The notes beneath the pieces were generated by a model that was not told the DNA's origin, searched no databases, and saw nothing but the letters and a program-made list of their open reading frames with translations. Source: Owenia fusiformis (lineage: Eukaryota > Annelida > Polychaeta > Sabellida > Oweniidae). Taken from it: DNA of 60,000 nt. Of this stretch, positions 21,310 through 34,500 are shown one piece after another. The stretch spans positions 36,365,366 through 36,425,365 of the forward strand of contig CAIIXF020000001.1 of the NCBI GenBank assembly GCA_903813345.2, read 5' to 3'. Within the stretch, counting starts at the first letter, position 1, and each line of letters starts with the position of its first letter. The position numbers and the translations under genes were made by a program.

Positions 21310-24300
21310 TTATTTTTCATACACTCTGACAGTGGTGATTCTATTAATGTATATTGATGACAGGATGCAATCGCAAGAAATTAAAAATCAAGAATGACTA
21401 TTTACAGATATTATTTGGTTATGGTAAATGAGGAATTGCAATTTGTAGAAATGTTTGCTTTCTTGTGGTAAAGCTTTAATTCTTTCTTGGTAATATTGTT
21501 TCTTTCTTGACTTGTAGGATGAAATATGACAGATGATAAATAACATCTAGAATGGATCTCTCCATCATCTTTAAGATCAAACAACCAGTTTAATCATCAC
21601 TACAGCTCATGGTCTTGGTCAATTGAACTTTCGAAGAATCAGAATTTGATTAATAGTTTGATTCAATTCCTTGCATAATACATGTATTGAAAAATCCTCT
21701 AATATTCTTTTCTTTCCATAATTACTTGTCATGTTTTTGGCATAATTATACGTGAGTTGATCTGACACCTTTTTGGCTTATCCAATTTCTGCGTTGTTAT
21801 GTCTTTAAAGATTGATTTTGAGCATTCAAAATCCAAGATGAAACAAGAATTGAAAGTTGTTCCTTCGACAATACATAGTTTAGAGACGCCAAGTAAATGG
21901 AACTGGAACTAATGGAAGTAAACAATAATTGAATTGAGGAAAGTAAGTTTATTCTATGAAGCAGGGAAGTTGAAATGTTTCCCGAAATAAATTTCCATGG
22001 CATTTCACAAACAACCCAAAATAGAAAATTAAGAATAATCCATGAAGCCCATTTAGGTCATTTAATGTTAGCCTATTAAACCCATTAAAGTAAACCACAA
22101 TAATTCAAGAGAATAATAGGGAGAACCAATAAATGGATCATGCAGTAACAACATAATATTGTGTGCTATTTAGAGAGAAATATACTCCAAAGCTCCAAAT
22201 ACAGTCTTTGAGAGGAATCTCTTATTGGGGCTGAAATTTATGATTTAAACTTCAATCTTTTGATAAATGGATGATACTATAATAACATGACATAATGTGA
22301 TAAAGTAACATGATGAAGACTACTAGCCCACCAATAAGATTATTTCATGAAAACAAATTTTGACCTCACATAGTAAAATCAATGCATGTTTTATCAAATT
22401 TGAAAATACAAGAGAGCAGTTTTTATTGCCTCTAATAAGCAAATGAGTGTTTTGATCTAATTTCCCCATCAATCTTCATTGTATTGAAATCAGGGTCCCC
22501 GATCTAACCACAAATTACATATGCATGGTTTCACATACATGACCGAGGATTACTGGGGAGCCTATGGACTTAAAAAGGCATTTATCTTCTATTAATGTAT
22601 TTGATTGATTCAATAGGAGTTTGATCTTACCCAGATTGCGAAGATAACTGTCGATTCATTATTTAGGACTACTCTCATAAATGTTCACCATTTTGCCAAA
22701 CAACAATTTCTCAGATTGATTTAGTGGATGTGATTTAGTTTGGAACATTCTAACCTCATTTGTGAATTTCTGTCAAATATAACCAGTTCTGCAAACAAAA
22801 ACACAAGCTTGTGGACATCATTTATGGCAGTGTTTCCTCCTAAATGTATTTGTGTTTTATCTTAAAACAAGAAGGAAAATGAATGCGTCTGTCACATAAG
22901 TTCATTGATTAAAGAAATAATCCCAACCTTGCATAAATGACAAAACAGTTCTTTCAAGTGATGTGATAAACCTATTCATGACTTATTGATTTTACAGTGT
23001 CTTTTCAAATGTTAAATCACAGTGTACATGTACATATACATGTATCATGTACTTCTCATTTGTACTCTTCAACAAAAGATCGCAAATTAGCAATAATCGA
23101 AGTCCTATTTTGGCCCACAAATCCTGTTTATTTTATCAAGTTACCAAAAATATTTGCATATTTTTCATTTATTGTATTTGAGGAACACATTTAGAATTCA
23201 ATATCAATTTAATGAACTATCTTATTGGGACTTTTCGTTGCCAAACTTTTTGAGGGAGTAAATATTTATTAGAGAGCTTTCGGAATTTGTTTGTATTTTT
23301 TGAAAGTATTTTCTGAGTCAAAACAACCTTCCAGACACCATGGTGTATTAGAAGTAACAACTCTCGCGATTCTGGTCTTTGTTTCCTCTGCACACGTTTC
23401 TTGTTTATCAACACATATTTGGCCCAACACTTTTGCCTATTTCAGTTTTATTTCAACAGCTGATAGTTTATTATAGTTACACTAATGGTAAATATCATTA
23501 TGATTCACCAGGCCCTTCTCTTAACTTTGGAAATAGTGGAGGCTTGTTACCTCAGTGGTGAATTGTCGTTATTCACTGAGAGGGATTGAATATAGGTTTT
23601 ATACCATGGCCAATGTGATATTATGTCATATTGACTGAGGTATAAAACCCATATTGAATTCTGGACTGGGATAAAAGCATTTTATACCATGATGTTGAAT
23701 GATTTGAATTGTGACCTTGTAAACTATAAAGATTATCAAATATCACATGATGATCTACTTCAAAGTAAAAAAACAACATTTATTATGAATAACATATTTA
23801 TAATTTTTACAAATCTTGTATTGATAATGATTGAAAATAAGATTGATTTTTAAAAAACTTTTGTTTGAATAGTTCTTCATCATGTCATAAGTAATATTAC
23901 ATCTGTATCGCAAAAGCTAGTAAAACTAAGAATGACAAGCGCCATCTATTAATGAACAATAGCATAGCAGAAATGAATTTGAAGTTATCCACTCTATCCA
24001 CTTGAGCAACATGGGTATCAAAGTAATTTCATAACCAATGAGCATATTTATAGGGGTGATAATTTGATATTTTTGGTAGATTTCACCTATGATGTTACAG
24101 AAAGCATTTTGATAAAAAAAAAAGATGTCACTTGTGTTGTCTAAACCAATGTTGAAATGTCTAATATCCTTTGTAAGATAGTAGTTGACTTTAAAGTCTC
24201 ACAATTTTAATTAAGATATATATCTAAAGTCACCAATTAATCAGAAACAGATCTAACATTTTAGCTATATTTTGTGTTGGTTTGAAGTAAATATATTAGC

Positions 24301-25496
24301 AGTTTTATTATATTCACCTTTATCAGACTCCCTTTATCTGCCTCTTTGGAAAATTTGATACAATTAGAGTGCGGGTATTTCTATGTTTTTCTCAGAGTTG
24401 AAGTTAAATGTCAATCTATAAAATAATTGGTCCTAGCCTAGACAGAGAAAGTGCATTAGTTGATGAGTTAAGGGTAGTACATGTTTAGAATTATAGATGA
24501 CATAAAAGTCACATGATATTGATGCTTCACATTAGTTTAATATAACAGACATATTGCATATGCCTAGCCAGGGGGGGGGGGGGGGGGTTTGTGGAGAAGA
24601 AAAGAGCTTTAAAATGCTTTTTATTTTAAGATTCTAGCTCAATTTTGAGGGAAGTTGCATCAATTTTTGTAAAATTTTGTGGTTGTACCCCTCCCCCTGT
24701 CTGAAAACTGGCTATGGCCATGTATTGTATGGTTTAAAATGGTTTTACAAAGTCAATCCACAACACTTAGCCCCAATCCAAACTTTGAAACCATGGTGCA
24801 GTACAGCATTTTGCAGATTGGCTGTGCGCAGGGGCTGATCTGAAAAGGCAGGGGGGCCACATTTCATGTCTGAAAAAGGTTTTGGAAAAAAAATTGGGCT
24901 TAAATTTTGAAAATATAAGGTCCATTTTCTTGTTGATTTGGCCCAAAATTAAAAAACATTAGCCTACAAACGCCCAGTAATGCCCAAAAAGACCGACTTA
25001 TGGGTTGGGCATGTACATGTTTAGTATAATCACCTCCCCCTACAGAAAATCTTTATAAAGAGCTTGGAGTATAAGAAATTCAGCCACTCAAATTAACTCC
25101 TTTCTTGCTAACCTCAACATTACTGTGAATAAATCAACCATTGTAAAAAAGAGGTCACTAGAGGGTAATACCTACAATGCACAATAATAACAATGAAAGA
25201 AATTTTCCTGATTTTATTTTTTACCATCACTTATAGATGTCACACATACTTGTCCATATTTGTACCCCTAACACCCCTGATAGTGGACCAGTTTATCTAA
25301 TCAATGATAATGATTAGGAAGTGTCTTCAGTCTGAGAGAGAGACCTCCATGTGATAAAGGGATGTAGGTTTAACAGTTTAACTGAATGGATTATAAGATT
25401 AGGAAATATGTAGTTTGATAAATTGGATTATCTGATACCTAAACAATGGTAATATAACAAATTATTTCACTGTTAGATTTGTGACATTATATCATT
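21310..25496. other. Upstream region of the EGF/laminin-G gene, no gene seen
   Basis: This is AT-rich non-coding sequence containing an imperfect palindrome at 23581-23663 (AGGTTTTATACC / GGTATAAAACCC) and the poly-G repeat at 24561-24720. A related 'ggcccaaaattaaaaa' repeat lies at 24840-25010, resembling 1100-1270. An acceptor-like TTTCACTGTTAG|ATTTG at about 25475 could end a 5'UTR intron just before the start codon at 25497. Confidence 0.5.
24561..24720. repeat. Poly-G 'tagccaggggg' repeat, copy A
   Basis: The left end GCCTAGCCAGGGG, with an 18-base poly-G run, and the right end CCCCCTGTCTGAAAACTGGC are roughly complementary. The interior 'aaaagagctttaaaatgct' and 'gaagttgcatcaatttttgt' are shared with copies at 34327-35028 and 39628-39800. 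It is a dispersed MITE-like family. Confidence 0.6.
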
Positions 25497-25593
25497 ATGA
25501 TCAGTGGAGGAAGATTATGGCCAATGGTCATTGCATTCTCATTTATAATCAGTGAGATAATAGCCAAGCAAAGACCTGTGCCCTTTTTTCAAG
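25497..25593 (+). CDS. EGFLAM: Exon 1: signal peptide
   Basis: The exon has 32 codons plus one base. The ATG at 25497 starts MISGGRLWP, a short n-region with one Arg. A hydrophobic core [14 protein letters not shown] follows, then a likely cleavage after Ala 23 before [10 protein letters not shown] strong donor CAAG|GTGAGT (25594) ends it in phase 1, exactly what the EGF exon at 32194 needs. A second in-frame ATG at 25524 would give a shorter signal. The two-base-shifted ATG at 25517 runs to a stop in 12 codons. No other upstream exon with matching phase was seen. The assignment rests on signal-peptide shape, donor quality and phase. Confidence 0.6.
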
Positions 25594-28500
25594 GTGAGTT
25601 CTGCCATAAGATAAACTATATTATGATAGATGCATATAGATGTACACTTTATGAGTAAAGAAATACAGTTTATCGTAGTGTTGAATGTCTGTAGTAAAGT
25701 GTGTTATTGTATGGACTAATAGAGAAATACCTAAGCAGATCACTTTTTCAGGATAATTTCTATTGATTTTTGTTCAGCACTCTGCAGAATATGAAAGTGC
25801 ATGTAGTATATTTACCTTTTTATGATCACGAAACATGAACATGAAGGACAATAGTATTGTTACTTTTGAGGGTAAAAATATAAAACAAGTGAGCGATTGC
25901 AAAAGCTCACCATGTGAGCTAACAACAGTGTTGTTACTTTTTTAGGATCAGGAAACATATAAGAAACCTGAAGCCTTAAAGGACTACATTAATAGACAGA
26001 ACATAATAGATATCAAACATTATTTATATGAATGCATAAAAATTAAATTCGCCAATACTATATTTAGTATTTGATAGTATCATAACATTACAACTCACAA
26101 AACATTACACATGTGTTTTAAGGCAAAATGTCTATCAATTCCATCAACCCATTTAACTATGAAGAAGTTACATTATAAATGCTAAAACACTGAAACCAAC
26201 AAAGCAGAATAATAATCTACCATACAAAGTTCTCCATTTAGATGTAAAGTCAAACTCTTTTAAAACAAAGGTCAATACAGACAACTCTGAGTCTCAAAAC
26301 TCTTTAATTTTTTACTTTATTTGGTGAAAAATTAAGAGAAAAAATGTATATAAAAAGTGACAGTACCAGGCAAACTCCATACCAATTTCAAGATATGTAA
26401 TGGATATCTGAAGATACATGCAGGAGTATCTCTATGTCATTGTGATAAATATGTGTACCTGTGTATGCAATGATAACATATAATCTGTGATTGCCCTAGG
26501 CCAAGTCATTATGACATTTGCATGTGTGTCATAAGTTAATTTTTTATTTATACCACACTGATTGTATTTTCAAAGATTTTACTTTGAGAGTTCAGAGAAA
26601 CATAATTACGATTGCACTTTAAACTCTTTCGGTAAATCAAGCTCTGATCAAATAAATTAATAACAAAATTGTTTGCTTTAAACTGCAATTCAAAATTTCT
26701 AGCTCTACGCGTGCTTCCATTTTTATCAAATAATACAAGAGTGAATGTCTAGTTCAAACAGGGAAGGATGAAGCGTGCCAGTAATTGAGTTATTCTATAC
26801 GCTTGGTTCTTTTAACTCTAAAGACTTTGTTTTGATTTATTTGCTTTTTCTTTGAATTGATCAATCCCCTCAAGTTAAATCCTCAAAAGGGTAAAGTTTC
26901 ATGAGTTTCCTTTCATTCTTTTTTATAATAGTAAAGGTGGTAGCAGTACTATTGTCCTTTGTTATTGTTTCCATAATTTGCACACCTGTCTTTGAAATTA
27001 TAACGTGGGATAATTTCTGTAGAACAGTCACTGATTTATGGAATATTTAATTTGAAATAAATTTTAGTTTTGAAATGAATATGCACACTTCTTTGAAAGA
27101 GACTTGTAAAATTTTACAAACTGACTCGTATAAAATTATCATGATAAAAGCAGCCATTTGTACAATTTACTGCATACTTTTAAATGATATATAACATACT
27201 GTATATACTGTACATACATAATTAAAGCTATGAAGAACTGTTTATTATCCTGCAACATACAAGTGCAGGGCAACACATAAGAGTATTGTACCATTATGAC
27301 AAAATAAAGTGTTTACAAATTCTCTTGATAAATCTATTTAATAAAGTATCCTGCACTAGTGTTGCATTCCTCTATACAATGATAATAAACCTTGCAGTAC
27401 AATGCACAATTGCCTAGATTTAGTCCCTGTATAGCAATTTAGTAGAACAGTATTCCATTAATCATTCATTGATGCTTGGATACCTATGCATACATTATTG
27501 ATGCAAACTCAAAGTATTCATTGTATATACATTTATTTCGCACGTTATTATCAAGTATTATGCTAGATTGAAATAATACCTGTCATAATCGGAATGTGCG
27601 CCCTATTATGCCTGATTATAGACTGAATTAGGAAACAATAATAATCAGATCTTAATAAAGATCTCCCACTCATTTCTGCCAGCGACTTGCTGAAATGTGC
27701 TGTAAGCTCTCATTAAGTCGACAGTCTCAACCTCAAAAACATCATGACATATATTAATACTGGTCCAAGATGTCCTTAAATACTGTACATAACATGTATG
27801 CACAATGATCTTTTTTGAAAGATTATCATATGTACAATGCAAAAGCTATTGAAAAATTGGTCATTTAGAGTATAGAAAGTGAAATTCTTGCCTTTGACGA
27901 GGTATGCAAAATTCAAAACAATGTTTACAAATCAGATTCATTGATAGTACATGTATAAGGTAAAGGTTGTTTCAACTTTTTTAGGGAGTTTTGTAGAGGT
28001 TGAACTAACTTAATGATATATATAAACCATTCTACCATTCTATTTTTATAACATACTTTGGATATGTTCAAAACACAAACAAAAATTACTAACTTTAGAT
28101 CATCATGGCTTTTAATATTTATTATTAGATGACAAAGGACGATTCTCGGTTTGGAGAACGAAGTTCATCAATCTAAATGAGCATTATCCCTGCTTCGAAC
28201 AAATTTGATTTTTTTACATAATATAGATTTGAATGTCCTCTTTTGAATAGTCATAATTTAATTTGGGTAATATTTCTAGATTTTTCGCAAAAAAATATTA
28301 GCGCAGTACACTGATGAACTTCTTTCCCCAAATCGAGACTTGTATTTTATTGAATCGGTCTAATTGAGCGTTATCCCTGCTTTAGACCAATTTGTTATTT
28401 TTACATCTTGTAGATTTAAATGTCCTCTTTTGAATGTTCATAGTTTAATTTGGGTAATATTTTTATATTTTTCATGAAAAAAATTATTAGCCCAGGAGAC

Positions 28501-31500
28501 TGTTCTCCAAACCGAGAATCGTCCTTTACAGGTCTGGCAAAGAGGAGGGAAAGCCCCAGAGTTTAAAGATGACAGACATAATTACGTCTCTTGCTTACCA
28601 CCTTCATTCGTTCGAATTTTCATCAGCTAGTTATCAAATACTACACTTCGATGGGATGTTTTAATTGATATAGGCATATTCCGTACACCTTTCTTTATCT
28701 TGATGTGAAATGAGAAGCGATGATATTGGTTAACACGCAGAAATGAACATAATATTATTCGAAGCGTATTTCGAAATTTTTGAAACCACCATTGATGAAG
28801 TCATTTGTTTGTCGACTTTTGACCAATCAGCGATGATGTCATCTCAATACAGATTTACATTATAAGTGTATGTCATCTTTGAACCCTGGTGTTTCTCCCC
28901 CTTTGGGTCTGACATTTTGCCATGTTATAATTGTCTAATATTTATTATTATATATTTAAAATGTTGATCTTTTCGTTCTTTTATTAATTCAGGGAAAATC
29001 TTTGAATCTGCTTACTTAGTTATTTAAAACACTCTTCTCAAGTTTGGATTATTAGAATTCAATGAAAAAGTGATAGGGTTGAACTTATAAATAACAATTA
29101 CTTTGACTCAATGGATAGGAAACTGATCCCTCTATAAGCCATGTAGAATAATACAGATGTAGAATGTTAAGCTTATTATCTGCTCTTTCATCTTGTATTA
29201 CATGTAAAACACAATCTGGGTTGTTGGTTTTAGAGTATAGGGAAGAGGAAATCATTTACATGATATTTGACACACTCCTACATACACTGTGTAGGTAAAA
29301 TTTAATTCCAATTTTTTTTCATTTCTTGGTTGTTTTTGGTATAGGGGGTTGGAATGTATTCAAATACTGTAGGATATGAGCTAGATTAAAGAGTTGATTT
29401 TTAATTGAAGAGTGTAAATAGAGTCTAGGTTATCCTAGGGTAAGGGAATGGTAATACTAGATTAAGAAGTTATTTGGTATTGTAGATGGAACTAGAACAA
29501 GACATATTATATGTGCATACTTTAATGTTAATTTCATGTTGTTTCTTCTTCAACTAAAATCAAGCCTCTTTCATTCTTATTTATGGATAAAAATGTATTT
29601 ATTTATACATGTACTTCTTTTTGTGACCATTTCTTAATATTATACTATCAAACGACAATATTCTTCTATCAAACAATGCTTCAATGTCATTACTGTTTTA
29701 ACTCAAATGCAATTTGACACATTTCCACAACTACCATCGTCATGTCATCTATTACCAATTATATATAATATAATATATAATCTACTTCCAGCCATTTTTA
29801 CTTATCATAATTGAGGTCACATAACCTCAACACATTAAGTACTCATACATTTTTCTTACTAAATTAATCGCAACTTTTGCCAGAGATGGTGTTGGTGTAA
29901 TTACTTCTATAATTGAGTAAGGACTGGTTTCACAGCCCTTAGAGTCTTACTGGTGTCTCATAATTCTATTAGAATACAGAATCATTTATCAATACACGAA
30001 ACCTGCTGAAGTATAATTAAGTTACCCTGCCCAATTATCTATAGTCACAAAATGTTATTATTCAACGCTTGGATGCCTGAGGCATCAATAGACTGTTATC
30101 ACATTGGAAATGTGTTTTTCTATATAATTGGTTTGCCAATGTCCTGTTAGAAGTGTTACTCAATGAAATGTTTTACAAAATTTCTAAGTTGATCGAATAA
30201 CAACAATGGTATTCACATGTATGACTTATTTTGTATTTATGTTTTAAATTGTAGATTTTATAATAAAGGTTCAGTTCAAATTCTCATCATTTTATCAACA
30301 CATTCATAAGTAGAGATCATTTGTATCATCAAGATCCTGAATTCTGTTTTACAAGTTTCTTTCATTTTACCAGTCGATTGAAATTGCTAAATAATATATC
30401 ATGCAGACTTGACAGATGGTTTTTCTAATGTATTCCAGCTAGAAATGATAGTGAAGATCATATCTGTGCATCTATCTGAATAAACTTTAGCACACTAAAG
30501 CCCTAAAGATAAAAACATTTACAAAGGCATTTAAAACAACACCAGTTCCTTGTTTTACAGACCTTAACATGGTGATTTAGTTGACACCGGTTTTGACCTG
30601 TCACAATAGAGAATTTGATTTGATTTATGTTCTGATAAAGTTATGGGATTCACATCCTTTACTATTACTCTTGGAGTACTAGTGCTGAATGCATTCATAT
30701 AATATGATAGTCTCCTTTTATATAAAGCTTGTGTATTCCAAGGGATGGAAGTGACTGTGGATCCCACAATGCTTGTGCTGTGACCCTTCCAAGCATTAGA
30801 TAAACAGGGAGTCTGATGAATCAGAATGTACTGCTGATTAAGTTACTCTTATTTTCATGGTGCCAATTTTTGTATCATATCCCCAATCTTATATGCCTAA
30901 ACTAATTCATTTTTGCAGTATAAGTACAATAAAACTTTCGAATTTAGGAGTTTAATGACTCAATTAAGATTCATTCTGTAAACCAAAGACATCATTTCAG
31001 CCATTTAGAAAGTTATATTTTAGTAATAAACTATCACTACATGACTATAACTTGTAATTAAAATCGTGAGCAAGATAAAGAAAACACAGGGGCATTGAAA
31101 CATGTTAATTTAACCACCATGAATGCTCAACTAGCTAGATATATGGGAACAACATTTCATCTGGCTTCAATTAAGTCCCATCATGCTAGTTTGACCATTA
31201 TGATGGACTCATAGAGATTTATGGAGCATTTTCATATACATTTGGGAAATAAATGTTACATATGAATCTCTGTAATGGCGACCATAAATATTCACAAAAA
31301 ATGTTTCGTCTTTTATATTATGCCTTTTTCTTAACAATATAGAAAATACCATGGACTTTCATTTATATTGTTTGAACCATGATTTCTGCACGTTTTTATT
31401 CATATGTATGTTTGAAAATTAAATCTATTAAGACAGATAAGGCCATATACAATACAGTTAAACCTGCAAAGTAGAACATACATGTATCTCACTGTAAAGA

Positions 31501-34500
31501 ACACTTCCCTATATATTTATTATATTTATCCGATGGTCGCTATTTTTATATGGACTTCAAATAAGTAGACCTAAAAGTTGTTGTTTTCTAATTCTTTTCT
31601 ATTTTTTCATTTTATTTTCTATGACCTTATTTTTATAAAATGATTGCATGAAAAAATGTAACTCATTTTTACTGAGCACATAACCTTAGAACTTTATTGT
31701 CAAACAGACAAGTGGTTATCACAACTTCTTTTCAAGTTTTTGTTTTCAAATTATTTTTCAAAATATTTTTTAAATAGTATCCGTCATTTACGATTAGATA
31801 TCACAATTTTAGTGGCAAATACCAAAATTATCTTGTGTTGTTATCCCCGTATATATTTAGTATCCATCGGATAAATGATAGTATTTATTTCTCAGTAATA
31901 TTTATTTCTCATTCCAGGACATTGTAAGGAACACTCTGTATGCAGACATATCTGTATTTCTCAGTAATATTTGTTTCTCATTCCAGGACATTGTAAGGAA
32001 CACTCTGTATGCAGACATATCTGTATTTCTCAGTAATATTTATTTCTCATTCCAGTACATTGTAAGGAACACTCTGTATGCAGACATATCTGTATTTCTC
32101 AGTAATATTTATTTCTCATTCCAGTACATTGTAAGGAACACTCTGTATGCAGACATATCTGTATTTCTCAGTAATATTTATTTCTCATTCCAGGACATTG
32201 TAAAGAACACTCTGTATGCAGACATATCTGTGTTGAAAGCTCACCAGGAGGATACCACTGTGAATGCAAGCATGGCTACTCACTACACCATGATGGCTTT
32301 GATTGTGTTGGTGAGTAGATAAATGATACAAATACTCCCTTGTTAAAAATCTCCGCTAAGAAGTAGTGACATATTGCAAATAGCCATAATGTTTTTGTGA
32401 CCATTGTCTCTGTGTCAGCATCATCATTTGTGTAATTATATGCAGGTTGTGATATTTTTGATGTTTTAATGTCTTCCTGATATATCTTTATCACAGAAGT
32501 TTACTGGGAAATATATTTTTCAGTGTTGTTGATTAGAATTCGGTTCATCCTATGAAAACTAAATTACAACAAGTCAGGCAAAATTATCACTTATCAATCA
32601 TGGCCTTAGTTATGTCTTTTCAGCATCTCTTGATAGAAATATGGCCTTAAATTATCAATCGCCATGCAAATACTCTTAAGCATCTCATCATAGGAGAAAC
32701 ACATCCTATTGGAAGAAACTTTGCCACAGGGTTAAGAGCTTTCAATGACTTCTTGGTGTATCAAATGTGTTGCTGGACAAGTATCCATCTTCAGGCAATC
32801 CATCAAGGTATTACAAGTCATATGACTGAAGGAATATGCTGGCTTAACAGTATATGACAAATCATGGTTCCAAAGCATTGACATTGACAGTAACTGCGGC
32901 TACATGTAGCATACACCTGTGTCTGCTTGGAAGTCACATTGATTGTGAATACCTATAGAAGGTTTCAATCTATTAAGTCATCTCCTTGTAAAAATGCTAA
33001 ATTCTCAAAATGGAAATGTAGTATTAATTTTCAAACACAGAATAATATGGAATAGAGATTTAAAAAATACAAATTGAACAGTTTCCATGGTAAACATACT
33101 GTATATTCTCATGAATAACATTACAAAATGATGTTCCACCTTGAGAAACCAGATCTAATTTTAGATGTCAACAAATTACTTATTACCTGCTAAAACCTCA
33201 GTTATGTTACAAGATCACCGTGCTCTTGCTTTAATTTCTCTAGATTATCTCCTATTTTGCTCTTCACAGGAGCTCAATTTTGCTTTCACCCTTAAAATTA
33301 ATCGTTTGGTTTATGAAGCCCATATGTATTCGGAAAATCATGATATTACATTTTCTGCCCATAAAAGTATCTTTCTCAGATGATGAAAACCTGTTAGCTG
33401 AGCTCTAAAAATCTAATTATCTGTAAAAGCATGAAGAGGTTTTGAGCTGTCCTCTAGGGTCCTCATTCATCTAGGACATTTGCAGGATTTTGCCTGAGGT
33501 TTTATATAGAAATCATTGAGTAGATATTTGATAATGCTAAAGCACAAGATGGAGTAGATCATGATCTAAACAGCCTGCCCCAAATTTTTTTTTCAAGTTT
33601 TATGACCTATTTCCCCACCATGCAATGTTGTTGCACAGATTTCTAAGCCTTGCATTTGTTATAACTACAGCATGGGACTGGAATTTATATTGGATCTCTC
33701 AAGATCTAAAATGGTTGGTTTTAATGCATTCTGATCTCATTGATTCAGTAAATACACTTAGGGGGTATTAGTAAGATCAATGAAATTGCAAAAAGGAAAG
33801 AGTTAAAAGGGTTTGATTGTCTCTTGAAAAGTAGATATTTCCCTTTTCCTTCCTGTATGAAGTGACTTTCTATTTGTTCCTGAACACTGAACATGACTTT
33901 TTGGGAGTTTTGCATGGAGATGCAATCGGTCATCCTCCTATTAATTTCCCAACAAACTAGTACTTGTTAGACAGGCAGAATGGTTGGAAAACACTGAGCT
34001 TGATAGAAAGCTAATCTTTTAGGAATTCTGTTGGTTTTATGAGTTCTGCAAAAGGGTCACATCTTTGGTCATCTTTGGTCTTTTGTGTTTTGTTCTTTAT
34101 AAGTTATGGGGCTCAGAGTACAAACATGTAGTATGTTTATCTTTGACTGTCCTTTTCTTTTGTGTTCTCATTGAGATGAATATTGTTTGGTGACTCATAT
34201 GCATGATCCTAATGAAGAAGCACTCAGAGTTGACATTGTCTAAAGAGAAGGGTTTGTCACTCATAAATCAAATGCATAAGCCAGCTTGGAGTTGCCACTA
34301 CAGTAGAAGAAATACATGTACCTATCATAGGCGTAGCAAGTGGGGGGGTTGCGCTGGGTGCCCATAACCAATAACAATAGAACCACTACCCTTTGCATTC
34401 GTTTGACTACACTTCTTAAAAGAGAGCTTCGTCTTCACTCTTTCAAACTAAAATAAATCTGTGAACTCACCGCGCCAATCAGTGTTCGTCGGCCAAATTT

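Noticed and set aside
23581-23663. Palindrome AGGTTTTATACC / GGTATAAAACCC as an RNA gene or regulatory hairpin
   Set aside because: The stem is imperfect and the loop long; it looks like a small dispersed repeat and has no RNA-gene motif.
25517-25555. ATG at 25517 as start of the signal-peptide exon
   Set aside because: It is out of frame with the phase-1 donor and reaches a stop after 12 codons; the ATG at 25497 gives a proper signal peptide and phase.
31887-32231. Tandem array read as a CRISPR-like or extra-exon array
   Set aside because: The units are contiguous without unique spacers. Upstream units cannot add coding exons because each has an in-frame TAA.
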